Source of the DNA: a bacterium
GTDB taxonomy: Bacteria > CAIWAD01
Length of the DNA stretch: 64,000 nucleotides
Direction: 5' to 3'
NCBI GenBank assembly: GCA_030429345.1
Contig: JAUIFJ010000018.1
Span: forward strand, 1-64,000
This document shows, piece by piece, positions 9,112-17,610 of this stretch. Position numbers and translations under genes: made by a program. Within the stretch, counting starts at the first letter, position 1. Every line of letters starts with the position of its first letter. The notes beneath the pieces are model-generated. The model made no database searches. It was not told the origin of the DNA and saw only the letters and a list, made by a program, of their open reading frames with translations.

Positions 9112-9144
9112 GAGTAGGCTCCTTGGTTGGTGCGTTGCCTACTC
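9112..9144 (-). promoter_or_regulatory. hairpin spanning the ribosome binding site of the 8842-9111 gene
   Basis: On the minus strand, GAGTAGGC (9144-9137) pairs perfectly with GCCTACTC (9119-9112). The loop is 17 nt and contains AAGGAG, the ribosome binding site of the following ATG (9111). Such an arrangement can gate initiation; no ligand or regulator is evident. Confidence 0.45.
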
Positions 9145-9184
9145 ACGTATGGGGCAATGATTTTTTGATTTGTGACAGGGGGGG

Positions 9185-9871
9185 TCAAAAATCTCGAAGA
9201 TTTCTTTTGCGCACCTTCAGGAGTAGTCGATGCACACGCTGCCTCAGTGTTGCGGCCGCGATCCCCATCTGTTCAGCCAATTCATCGTAACTGTAGTCAT
9301 AGATGTAGCGGCCAAACAGGAGTTCAGCCTCATCCTTCTGCAGATCTAAGTCCGAGAGAATGGACTGGATTTGCTGGGCTTCGAACTCCTTGCCGGCAGA
9401 ACTCAATTCATCAAGGGAATTGAACACGGGATCGTCTACTGATGACTCTAGTCCGCGATCTCTGCGCAATAGCTTATTCGTATCACGAACAAGGTTTCGA
9501 ATGAGGAATGGAGTGTCAGTCTTCACTCGATTCAACGCCTCCAGAAAGCACCACGAAGCATCAGATTCGACTTCCGATGAGACTCCCTGCGGACGAAAAT
9601 GCCGCGACGCTATCGACTGAATTGGCTTCCGGAAAATCCATAGGAGCCAGACTTGCAGGCATCCTACCGCATCACCTGCCTCGCGAAACTGTGTGACAAG
9701 GATTCGAACCAGGTCGTCTTGCCGCTGCTGATCTTCCTGTCTTGTGGACGTCATGAACTCGAACAGCACTTCCAGGTCAGGCGGCAGCTCTGGCTTCTGC
9801 TCCACCAGCTTCTGGTATTCGGCACGGGATTCGGCGGTCAAAACGTGTTCGATGCGCAGGGGGGAAGGCAT
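9185..9871 (-). CDS. sigma-70 region 4-like transcription factor
   Basis: A 228-residue protein with a GGAG ribosome binding site. Residues ~172-225 form a sigma-70 region 4-type helix-turn-helix (KDEAELLFGRYIYDYSY, then DELAEQMGIAAATLRQRVHR, then a basic tail). The N-terminal ~150 residues have the length and helical character of an ECF sigma region 2 plus linker (ILVTQFREAGD, WLLWIFRKP), but they are divergent. It would bind core RNA polymerase or act as a DNA-binding regulator. It is the first gene of the leftward replication module, so it may direct its expression. An alternative is a stand-alone sigma-4 domain regulator, as seen in some phages. Confidence 0.65.
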   Translation of the reverse strand: MPSPLRIEHVLTAESRAEYQKLVEQKPELPPDLEVLFEFMTSTRQEDQQRQDDLVRILVTQFREAGDAVGCLQVWLLWIFRKPIQSIASRHFRPQGVSSEVESDASWCFLEALNRVKTDTPFLIRNLVRDTNKLLRRDRGLESSVDDPVFNSLDELSSAGKEFEAQQIQSILSDLDLQKDEAELLFGRYIYDYSYDELAEQMGIAAATLRQRVHRLLLKVRKRNLRDF

Positions 9872-9880
9872 TGGTGCACT

Positions 9881-10608
9881 CCGGCATGGTGCCGGCGCAG
9901 GGCGTACCTCTCCCTCTGGGCCAAAAACTGGCTCTAGGCCCAGTGGTCAAGAAGACGACTGGGCCGACAGGTGGTTGTGGTGGAAGGCTGGTGCTACAGG
10001 GCCTGGACACGGGACACGGGGACAGAGTGGTCCCTGTCAGGCTTAGGAGAGAGTTCTCCTACGCCTGGTGATACAGGTCAGGCCGGAATCACATCCGGGT
10101 GGCCAGCCGCTGGCATCAGCGGCTGTCGGCCCTGGGTTAGCTGGTTCGGAAGGTCGGCCGTTTCAAACGGGACATCCCAGGAAGAGTGGTCGTGCGGGTA
10201 GGGGGAAGAGCGAAGCGCATGGGGGGGTTTCTCCTTGTGCGTGTAGCTCCAAGGGGCTGTTTGAGCAACCCCAGGGAGAGTGAAACCGAGTCGTCAAAAT
10301 GCCCACAAGGCGGCATCCGGGGCCTCACGACTACCCGCGACTCGGTTTCGATCCCAAGACCAAGCGGGTGACGCAAGCGCAACGGATGTTCGCTAGGACA
10401 CACGCTCAGTGTGTAAATATGTTCCCGCTTACGCAAGAACAAACTTCATTGGCTTTGATTGTCAGCTTTGGCAGGGCGGGGAACCGGGAGCAAAGCCGAC
10501 CGCTGTGGCCAGGGCTGCGGGGCCCCGACTAGGGGTAGGGGCGCTGAATGTAGGGGAGAATTGGGTGAAATGCATCAACTCAGAACGAAAAGCGTTCGTT
10601 TTTCTGAG
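9881..10608. ncRNA. hairpin-rich non-coding region, candidate structured RNA or replication origin
   Basis: No convincing gene lies in the ~830 bases between the sigma-like gene and the 10705 start. Instead there are many stem-loops: CCGGCA/TGCCGG at 9881-9895; CTGGGCC/GGCCCAG at 9916-9943; an 8-bp stem at 10016-10037 directly followed by a 12-bp stem (one mismatch) at 10038-10067; CAGCCGCTG/CAGCGGCTG at 10104-10125; a perfect 12-bp inverted repeat at 10282-10293/10338-10349; ACACAC/GTGTGT at 10398-10414; and a T-tailed hairpin at 10579-10608. The last looks like an intrinsic terminator on the plus strand, favouring a plus-strand RNA; proximity to primase and SSB genes also allows an origin. 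Compensatory base changes were not checked. Confidence 0.4.
10579..10608 (+). terminator. probable intrinsic terminator
   Basis: AACGAA pairs with TTCGTT across a 5-nt loop and is followed by a T run; CTCAG/CTGAG extends the stem. It would end plus-strand transcription coming from the hairpin-rich region, about 100 bp before the next gene. Confidence 0.5.
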
Positions 10609-10704
10609 TCGGGTTGTAGACTTCTGCTTTGCGCTGTGCTAGTATGGGCGGGGCTTGTCAAAGAAAGACTTAGATCGACTATAAATTGGGATTCAAAGGA
10701 CGCC

Positions 10705-11505
10705 ATGTTCAGCAATGCTTTGAAATCTACATTCGCCTGGATTGGATTGCTCTCCATTGTCCCAACTTCCCTGTTTGCCCTACAACGGACAGGCTATGAA
10801 CAATCCATTTCAGCCATTGGCGTGGTTGTCCTCTGTCTGCTGGTGTGGCACTGGAGAAGGCTTCTCAACTATATTCAGAAACTCGAAACCGTCCACTCTG
10901 TTCACCTGTATAACAATGATGGTGATGCAAATTATACACGCGAAACAGCAGTATTGCCGTGGATTGCTCCAGTTCGTCAGACAGAAGTGCTAGTAAGTTT
11001 ATCTTCAGAAACAGGATGGATTGAGAACGTTAGTACTGATGATCCTGTGTCATGGACTGAAAAGCAGAATAAGTTATGGCATGGTCATGTCCAGGTGTCA
11101 CGACATAGAAGTCGATTGTTCGCATTTGGCAGACCTGCAGGTATTCGCGTCAAAGTGGCATCAATATGGCGCAGGGCTTTTGTTCGTCCTTCTCATGATT
11201 TCGTAGTGGCATGCCCTGAACGTGGGGCGTCTCGAATTGTGATCCGTGTTCGCTGGAACCAAGATGTAAGACCTTTAGAATGCTTCGCGCAATACACCCG
11301 CTATCCTACAAATCTAGTCCGCAAGGAACATATGATCGATACATCGAAACTACCCTGGCAAAATGAGTCTGATGTCGTGGGCGAGCTGCAGCAAGACGGC
11401 AGCTTGTTGATGAACTACGTGATCGATAAACCACTTCACTGCTCAATGTATCGGATCTTTTGGAGAATGCCCTCAAACAAAGCTGTGAAGTTTACACAGG
11501 GCTGA
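10705..11505 (+). CDS. 2-TM membrane protein with beta-rich cytoplasmic domain, unknown function
   Basis: A 266-residue protein if started at the ATG with AAAGGA 4 bases upstream; upstream in-frame starts lack a comparable site. Two N-terminal hydrophobic helices (about residues 8-27 and 36-50) are followed by ~200 mostly beta-type residues rich in aromatic and charged positions (VHLYNNDG, TEVLVSLSSETGW, RVKVASIWRRAF). The layout of two TM helices plus a beta-domain resembles membrane effectors of defence systems such as CBASS Cap15, but no cyclase gene is present and no motif was recognised. It is followed 68 bp later by an MmeI-type restriction enzyme gene, so a defence role is possible but speculative. 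Confidence 0.6.
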   Translation: MFSNALKSTFAWIGLLSIVPTSLFALQRTGYEQSISAIGVVVLCLLVWHWRRLLNYIQKLETVHSVHLYNNDGDANYTRETAVLPWIAPVRQTEVLVSLSSETGWIENVSTDDPVSWTEKQNKLWHGHVQVSRHRSRLFAFGRPAGIRVKVASIWRRAFVRPSHDFVVACPERGASRIVIRVRWNQDVRPLECFAQYTRYPTNLVRKEHMIDTSKLPWQNESDVVGELQQDGSLLMNYVIDKPLHCSMYRIFWRMPSNKAVKFTQG

Positions 11506-11573
11506 AATGAAACCAGGCCGACAGATTGCCCTGTCGGCCCGATCAACTGCTGACCTATACAGGGCCCATAGAA

Positions 11574-14342
11574 ATGCCGAAGACCAAATCCCCCCTGCCT
11601 GCAGGCCAGCACCGCCTCAGCTGGAATGAGATCCGAAGCCGTGCTACAAAATTCTCCAAGGAATGGGCAGGGGCGCATAGCGAGAACGCTGAGGCCCAGA
11701 CCTTCTGGAACGAGTTCTTCGATGTATTCGGCCTGTCGCGCAAGCGTGTGGCATCGTTCGAGGAGCCGGTCAAGAAGCAGGATGGGCGGGACGGCCGTAT
11801 TGACCTGCTGTGGAAGCAGGTGCTGATGGTGGAGCACAAGTCGCTGGGCAAGGATCTGAATGCTGCGGTGCACCAGGCGCTCGACTATTTCCCGGGCCTG
11901 ACGGACCAGGACCTTCCCCAGTATGTCCTGGTATCTGATTTCGCTCGACTGCGCCTCCATGATCTGGAAGGTGGAACGGACTTCCAGTTCGAGCTGAAGG
12001 ATCTACATAAGGAAGTCCGGCGCTTCGGCTTCATGGTCGGCTACCAGACGCAGAGCTACGGTGAGCAGGACCCGGTGAATGTCCGGGCGGCCGAGCGGCT
12101 GGGCCGGCTGCACGACCTGCTGCGTGAATCCGGCTACACGGGTCACAAGCTGGAAAAGCTGCTGGTTCGTCTTCTCTTCTGCCTGTTTGCCGACGACACG
12201 GGACTGTTTGAGCGGCGCTCCTTCCAGGACCTGATTGAACAGCGTACAAGCATCGACGGCGCCGATCTGGGCCACTGGCTTGCCGACCTGTTCCAGGTGC
12301 TGGACACACGTGTGGAAGAGCGGCAGAAGAAGCTGGATGAAGACCTGGCCGCCTTCCCCTGGGTGAATGGGAAACTGTTTGAGGAACCGCTTCCCATCGC
12401 TGCCTTTGACACCGAAATGCGCACTGCGCTCCTGCAGGCCTGTGGTCTGGACTGGAGCCGAATCAGTCCCGCCATCTTCGGAAGCCTTTTCCAGTCCATC
12501 ATGGATAAGGAAGTGCGCCGGAATCTTGGGGCACACTACACCAGCGAAACCAACATCCTGAAAGCCCTGCGGCCCCTATTCCTGGAAGACCTAGAGGCAG
12601 AGTTCAACCGTGTGAAGCGGAGCCGCAAACAGCTGGCCGCCTTCCACCAGAAGCTGGCCAAGATTCGGATCCTCGATCCAGCGTGTGGCTGCGGCAACTT
12701 CCTGGTCATCGCCTACCGTGAACTGCGCATGCTCGAGATGGATGTGCTGCGTGCGCTCTACAAATCACGATTGAAGAAGGGCATGGAAGAGGGCCTGTCG
12801 ATCGATGAGTACCTGCTTCTGGATGTAGACCAGTTCTATGGCATCGAGATCGAGGAGTTTCCAGCCCAGATCGCTCAGGTTGCGCTCTGGCTCATGGATC
12901 ACCAGATGAACCTGCTAGCTGGTGAGGAATTCGGCCAGCTTGTATCACGGTTGCCGCTTACGAAGCATGCTAAGATCGTACAGGGGAATGCGCTGCGGAT
13001 GGATTGGAGCGAGGTAGTAGACCCTTCAGTGTTGAGTTACATCGTGGGAAATCCACCCTTTGTCGGATCAAAATTCTTGACTGATGAACAGAAACTAGAT
13101 GTGGCATCTACATTCAAAGCCCGCAAAGGATCTGGCCTGCTAGACTATGTATCCTGCTGGTATGTTCTGGCTATGAACTTTATTTCCAGCAACCCTTCAA
13201 TTCGAGTGGCATTCGTATCCACTAACTCGATCACACAGGGCGAACAGCCGTCTGCGCTTTGGTTGCCTCTTCTTGAACAAGGTCTGCAGTTTCATTTTGC
13301 ACATAGGACCTTTCAGTGGTCAAGCGAAGGTCGCGGACGCGCTACTGTGCAATGCGTAATCATAGGATTTGGCTTGCAGGATGTGTCGCAAAGGTATCTC
13401 TTTCAATACAAGGATCCTCTAACAGCGCCAGAACGTGTGGCCGTATCACGTATCAATCCCTACCTGGTTGACGGTCCAGATGTTGTACTCAGAAGTAGAT
13501 CTCACCCACTATGTGATTCGCCAGAAATCGGAATCGGAAACAAACCTATTGATGGCGGCCAATATCTATTCAAGCCTGACGAAAAGGCTGAGTTTCTTCA
13601 GTCGGAACCCAAAGCAAAAAAATGTTTCCGCCGGTGGTATGGCGCCGATGAACTCCTAAACGGAAAGGAGCGGTGGTGTCTTTGGCTTGGTGAGTGCCCA
13701 CCATCCGAACTTCGAAAGATGCCCCACTGCATGGAGCGCATCGCAGCGGTTCGAGCGTTACGTAAAGCCAGCAAATCTGCACCAACAAGAAAATTGGCAG
13801 AGACACCTACAAGGTTTCATGTTGAGAACATTCCAGATTCTGACTACCTGGCAATACCTGAAGTCTCCTCTGAGCGCAGAGAGTACATCCCATTGGGGTT
13901 CTTAGGTCCTGACACACTTGCCAGCAATCTATTGAAGGTCATGCGTCACGCATCACTCTTTCACTTCGGAGTGCTTCAATCGAGGATGCACATGGCATGG
14001 ACTAGAGCAGTATGTGGGAGACTAGAGAGTCGATATCGCTACTCTGCTGAAATTGTGTACAACAATTTTCCTTGGCCGGATCCAGACAAGAAATCTAGCC
14101 TAGCAATCGAAAATGCCGCCAAGACTGTGCTGTCTGCCCGAGATGTTCACGGTGATGCAACTCTTGCAGACCTCTACGACCCGCGCACAATGCCAGCCAA
14201 CTTGGTGAAGGCACACCGGAAACTTGATCAGGCTGTAGATAAAGCATACGGTGCGCCACGATTCAGCAATGAAGCCAAGCGTGTGGCATTCTTGTTTGAG
14301 TTGTATTCGCAAATTGCCGAAGACGCTTTGAATAGACCTTGA
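11574..14342 (+). CDS. MmeI-type (Type IIL) restriction-modification enzyme
   Basis: A 922-residue single-chain enzyme that both methylates and cuts DNA. The N-terminal nuclease has a PD-ExK site (D77, then E87-H-K89 in VEHKSLGKD). After a helical spacer, the gamma-class adenine methyltransferase has motif I LDPACGCGNFL (from ~367) and motif IV NPPF (493-496). The C-terminal target-recognition part carries landmarks typical of this family (RRWYGADELLNG, RWCLWLG, PTRFHVEN, VYNNFPWP). Length matches MmeI (~919). No separate methylase or specificity gene is needed. The enzyme protects its own DNA by one-strand adenine methylation. The start is set by family N-termini (LSWNEIRSRA) and AGGG upstream. 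GC content falls towards the 3' part, near AT-rich cargo. Confidence 0.95.
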   Translation: MPKTKSPLPAGQHRLSWNEIRSRATKFSKEWAGAHSENAEAQTFWNEFFDVFGLSRKRVASFEEPVKKQDGRDGRIDLLWKQVLMVEHKSLGKDLNAAVHQALDYFPGLTDQDLPQYVLVSDFARLRLHDLEGGTDFQFELKDLHKEVRRFGFMVGYQTQSYGEQDPVNVRAAERLGRLHDLLRESGYTGHKLEKLLVRLLFCLFADDTGLFERRSFQDLIEQRTSIDGADLGHWLADLFQVLDTRVEERQKKLDEDLAAFPWVNGKLFEEPLPIAAFDTEMRTALLQACGLDWSRISPAIFGSLFQSIMDKEVRRNLGAHYTSETNILKALRPLFLEDLEAEFNRVKRSRKQLAAFHQKLAKIRILDPACGCGNFLVIAYRELRMLEMDVLRALYKSRLKKGMEEGLSIDEYLLLDVDQFYGIEIEEFPAQIAQVALWLMDHQMNLLAGEEFGQLVSRLPLTKHAKIVQGNALRMDWSEVVDPSVLSYIVGNPPFVGSKFLTDEQKLDVASTFKARKGSGLLDYVSCWYVLAMNFISSNPSIRVAFVSTNSITQGEQPSALWLPLLEQGLQFHFAHRTFQWSSEGRGRATVQCVIIGFGLQDVSQRYLFQYKDPLTAPERVAVSRINPYLVDGPDVVLRSRSHPLCDSPEIGIGNKPIDGGQYLFKPDEKAEFLQSEPKAKKCFRRWYGADELLNGKERWCLWLGECPPSELRKMPHCMERIAAVRALRKASKSAPTRKLAETPTRFHVENIPDSDYLAIPEVSSERREYIPLGFLGPDTLASNLLKVMRHASLFHFGVLQSRMHMAWTRAVCGRLESRYRYSAEIVYNNFPWPDPDKKSSLAIENAAKTVLSARDVHGDATLADLYDPRTMPANLVKAHRKLDQAVDKAYGAPRFSNEAKRVAFLFELYSQIAEDALNRP

Positions 14343-14391
14343 CCCACGAATCTGAAGTACACAGAACAAAAGACTGGAGTGGTGGCTCAAA

Positions 14392-15255
14392 ATGAATAAC
14401 AGAAACAATATCATTAGAATACATTGGTCAATTAAATTCATTTTCATTTCTCTTTTTCATTGTCTGTTATGTCACGAACCGTGTGAGGCACAAAGCTGTG
14501 ATAGCCTGTTTATAGTAGCATACCTGCCGCATCCAGATGTTGGAATGGTCTACGAGTTGGTAGATAATGAAGGGCATGTTATAGAAGAAAGTGAGATATC
14601 TCACGGTAGTATGCCAGGATCCAATGAATACTTGTTGGAATGTGTTCCAAACAGGGATACTGACCTGATTAGTGTAAATGCGTACGCTTTTCCAATCTCA
14701 TACGGGATTCGTTCAAATTTGAATAAGGTATCAGTTTTCCTTGTGAAGCCGGGGGATCATCACCGAAAACCGGTATGGCCAAGTACATATTCGAGTCCAG
14801 TTTGGATATCGCTCTACTACTACAGTTCAGCTGGTAATGAATTCAGATCTGCAAACATTGGATCCTTCAACCATCTTACAAAGACTAAGAGCAGTCTAGA
14901 TGTTGTTGATATCCTAAAACAGAACTTCCCACAAGTTCCGATTGACTCTGCTAAAGCTGTACCTGAACCAACCCCCCCGGTGAAAAACCGTATCCCATGG
15001 GTTAATCAAATTAAATCTGCCCCATTAAGCAGTCGATGGGCATTTACTGTTTGTAGTGCAATTGCTCTTGTTTTCTTCAGTCTTGGCATTCTTCTGACTC
15101 AAAGAAAAGCGCAAATAGCAATGATCTTACTAATCATTGTAACCACGATTGCCGGACTGTCTTTTCCAATCGATACACTACTCACAATAGTCAGTTCAAT
15201 TGTTATAGTAGTTATCATTGGCCTTGGAAAGGTTATCTACTCACATTTCCGATGA
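14392..15255 (+). CDS. exported/membrane protein of unknown function
   Basis: A 287-residue protein in AT-rich DNA. Residues ~15-33 form a signal sequence or TM helix (IKFIFISLFHCLL, cleavage possible after CEAQS). Then comes a ~170-residue soluble domain with several Tyr and Ser runs, a Pro-rich segment (PEPTPPV) and two to three C-terminal TM helices (AFTVCSAIALVFFSLGILL; IAMILLIIVTTIAGL; a third before the end). The soluble part would lie outside the cytoplasmic membrane, anchored at the C-terminus. No family was recognised. It follows the restriction enzyme by 49 bp. Confidence 0.6.
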   Translation: MNNRNNIIRIHWSIKFIFISLFHCLLCHEPCEAQSCDSLFIVAYLPHPDVGMVYELVDNEGHVIEESEISHGSMPGSNEYLLECVPNRDTDLISVNAYAFPISYGIRSNLNKVSVFLVKPGDHHRKPVWPSTYSSPVWISLYYYSSAGNEFRSANIGSFNHLTKTKSSLDVVDILKQNFPQVPIDSAKAVPEPTPPVKNRIPWVNQIKSAPLSSRWAFTVCSAIALVFFSLGILLTQRKAQIAMILLIIVTTIAGLSFPIDTLLTIVSSIVIVVIIGLGKVIYSHFR

Positions 15256-15412
15256 TTTAATCATGCACAAGAAGGTGTACCCACCAAAACGCATCTATGA
15301 TATCATTATCATTACTTTAAAATCGCAATACCTCTCAATTGGACTTTAGACTTGCTTGTTTGACGGTTTTGCGATAAACTCCGTTTAGATAAACCTAACA
15401 AAGCGAGAGATC

Positions 15413-16009
15413 ATGCAGATTCGAATCGTACTCCTTTCAACCCTGTCAGCAATCTTGTTCAGCTGTACTTCTGTGAAGATGATGATGGTAACAGGCACGG
15501 AAGTAAGTTCTGCACTTGAGCAACTACAAGATGCAATAGATCAAATCTATGAGGAAAGTGCTGGCAGCGTTCCCACTTCCGGGGACGACCATACACATGT
15601 GTTTCCGGAGTTACAATCTGCCACAATAAAGCTGAATTCGGCAGTATCTCACGAAGGTGAAGCGGAAGCAAGTTTAATTTTATTTGCCAAGGGCAAGGCT
15701 TCGAAATCGAATTCTAGTGAGATAGTTATAGAATTGGCCCCAAAGATGCCAAGGTCTACAAAATCTGGAGAATCAATAGGTCGGCAGCTTGCAGACCAAG
15801 TAATCGAGGCAGTTAGAGCCATTCATAGCAGTGAAACGCTAGCACTTACAAAGCTAACTGTGACGGCTCAGCTTGAATTTTCTAGAAACATGGGAAAGGG
15901 ATTTGAGGCAGAATTATCTGATATAGGATTATCTGCAAGCCATAGTCAAGTCCGATCCTCCGGCCATTCGCTCACACTAGTGTTTGCTCCTCGTAATGCA
16001 AATAACTGA
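15413..16009 (+). CDS. predicted lipoprotein with a Trypco2-like domain
   Basis: A 198-residue protein with an N-terminal lipoprotein signal (LSAILFSC, lipobox Cys at residue 18) and GAGAG upstream. Residues ~30-110 have a helix (ALEQLQDAIDQI) followed by IKLNSAVSHEGEAEAS and a strand ending VIELAP; this resembles the trypsin-co-occurring domain 2 (Trypco2) found in bacterial conflict systems. A second half (LTKLTVTAQLEFSRN, HSLTLVFAPR) may repeat a similar fold. The match is by eye and weak. The next gene begins within a few bases, so the two are probably translated together. Confidence 0.5.
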   Translation: MQIRIVLLSTLSAILFSCTSVKMMMVTGTEVSSALEQLQDAIDQIYEESAGSVPTSGDDHTHVFPELQSATIKLNSAVSHEGEAEASLILFAKGKASKSNSSEIVIELAPKMPRSTKSGESIGRQLADQVIEAVRAIHSSETLALTKLTVTAQLEFSRNMGKGFEAELSDIGLSASHSQVRSSGHSLTLVFAPRNANN

Positions 16010-16013
16010 TTCA

Positions 16014-16481
16014 ATGCACAGTCGGGCGACGTCTACAAGTCTCCTAGAACTACACAAAACTTATGTACAACTTTATATTCATGAGGACTTATTGATATGG
16101 AGCAAGGCACGGAATTTTTTCTGGATTAACTCCACTATGATGGCAGCCTATGCTACTGTTGGACAGATTGCCGTAAATAGAGCTGTGAACTTAATTCCGA
16201 TTGTTGCAATCTTCTATTGCTGTGCCTTTTATTGGACAATGCGTAATAGTAAAAAGCACATTGACACCTATCGAAACTACTGGGAGCACACCGAAGAAGC
16301 ACTGCGCAAAACTCTTCCACCCGAGGTCGAATTGATAATCGAGGATTCAGGAAACGGTGAAATGTCTGGGAAGCCTAAATTCGGTGGTGCGCTTGTAAGG
16401 TCGAGACTCACAACATCGCAACTGTTGCTGATAGTAGTCTTCATTACAATGGCCTTATGGGCTGTAGTTTTGATGTTCTGA
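16014..16481 (+). CDS. small membrane protein, unknown function
   Basis: A 155-residue protein from the ATG 4 bp after the preceding stop; in-frame ATGs at 15984 and 15996 overlapping the previous gene are alternatives, and none has a good ribosome binding site. The N-terminal LYIHEDLLIWSKARNFFW segment followed by TM helices (about residues 40-60 and 60-75) and a last TM helix at the C-terminus (LLLIVVFITMALWAVV) resembles small membrane proteins with a conserved HED near the first helix. The middle part is a short cytoplasmic helix (YWEHTEEALRKTLP). Last gene of an AT-rich three-gene cluster. Confidence 0.55.
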   Translation: MHSRATSTSLLELHKTYVQLYIHEDLLIWSKARNFFWINSTMMAAYATVGQIAVNRAVNLIPIVAIFYCCAFYWTMRNSKKHIDTYRNYWEHTEEALRKTLPPEVELIIEDSGNGEMSGKPKFGGALVRSRLTTSQLLLIVVFITMALWAVVLMF

Positions 16482-16708
16482 TGCTGAATTTTAATTAGGA
16501 CAAACAGTACGGCGGAGTGGGGCCAACGGTTCATATTATAACTTACAAACAGCCGTATCTATGCTTCAGCTGTAACTGCCACATCATTGCTGGCGTACAA
16601 CCTATTTCATTGTTCCTTCGACCCAGGCACATCCATTCCAAACACGGATAACAGGTTCCTCCTAAGAGATACGAGAAGCGGGCTCCGTTGTATTAAAAGG
16701 ACCTTCCA

Positions 16709-17569
16709 CTAGTACTGCACTACGCGATAGAACCAGGCTTCATCAGAAGGAGTAGAGTCAAATCGACAGATTTGGGCTCCAGTGCCTGCAACAGTAGAAC
16801 CAAAATTCTCCCAGATTGTAGGATACAGTGAAGATGCACGCTGCACTTGATACGTCAATCCAATTTGGCCGAACCAGCAAAATTCGACAGCCGTACTGAT
16901 TTCAAGCTCTGCTGCAGGTCGAAGGTCGATCATACCATCCGACTCAACCGTGATACGGTCAAACAGGCAGTGCGCGGTTGTAGTACCAGCTGGTTCCTGG
17001 GCCATGAAGATCTCGACTTGCATCGCTTCAGTTAAACCAGTTCCGGACCCAGCTGGAGACCAGACTCCATTTAGCTCATGTAGCAAATTAATCTCAGCCC
17101 CCCTACGTTCAATCCTGAATGTAGTAGGTGAATCATAAGGCGATTGACCTCCGTGACAAGTACCTGGACCCACGCATGTATAGCCATAGATGATGTTTCC
17201 ATTGGCGTTGTGTGCAAAGTGAACAGCAGCCCGGCGAGAACTTGGATTGTCTACACTCCGGACACGGAGTCCACATGCGGTAGTGCCATTCTGTCTTTGG
17301 CCGTCAAGTTCAATCGTGAAATCGCCAGTCAATGCAAACCAGGACTCTAGTTCAATCCATCCACTGGAAGCGCCGCTTTGCTTTGTGAAATGTAGGTTGC
17401 TGTTATCCAAGTAGTAGTTGTATGCGTCACCATAGGTGTTACTCACAACTGGATTCCAAAACGGGTCCAGTTCTGTGCCATTGAAATCGTCACTGAACGT
17501 GAAATCACCAAGAGCACTGTGACAAAGCAACATAGTCACTACAAGTGCGAGAATGCATCTGCTATACAT
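16709..17569 (-). CDS. secreted lectin/glucanase-fold protein
   Basis: A 286-residue protein with a cleavable signal peptide (CILALVVTMLLCHSALG) and a GGGAGG ribosome binding site. The mature N-terminus FSDDFNGTELDPFWNPV is typical of concanavalin A-like lectin/glucanase (DUF1349-like) sandwich domains. The rest alternates short strands with Cys residues (CGLRVRS, GYTCVGPGTCHGG). The C-terminal ~60 residues (YQVQRASSLYPTIWENFG to WFYRVVQ) resemble a small beta-domain often found at the end of secreted proteins. No catalytic residues were identified. It probably binds polymers outside the cell; it is cargo of the integrated element. Confidence 0.6.
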   Translation of the reverse strand: MYSRCILALVVTMLLCHSALGDFTFSDDFNGTELDPFWNPVVSNTYGDAYNYYLDNSNLHFTKQSGASSGWIELESWFALTGDFTIELDGQRQNGTTACGLRVRSVDNPSSRRAAVHFAHNANGNIIYGYTCVGPGTCHGGQSPYDSPTTFRIERRGAEINLLHELNGVWSPAGSGTGLTEAMQVEIFMAQEPAGTTTAHCLFDRITVESDGMIDLRPAAELEISTAVEFCWFGQIGLTYQVQRASSLYPTIWENFGSTVAGTGAQICRFDSTPSDEAWFYRVVQY

Positions 17570-17610
17570 CGTAACTACCTCCCAGTGGGTTTTAGTGTGG
17601 ACAGATTTGA

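Noticed and set aside
10705-11505. CBASS Cap15-type effector
   Set aside because: Only the 2-TM plus beta layout matches; no nucleotide cyclase gene or known motif is nearby.
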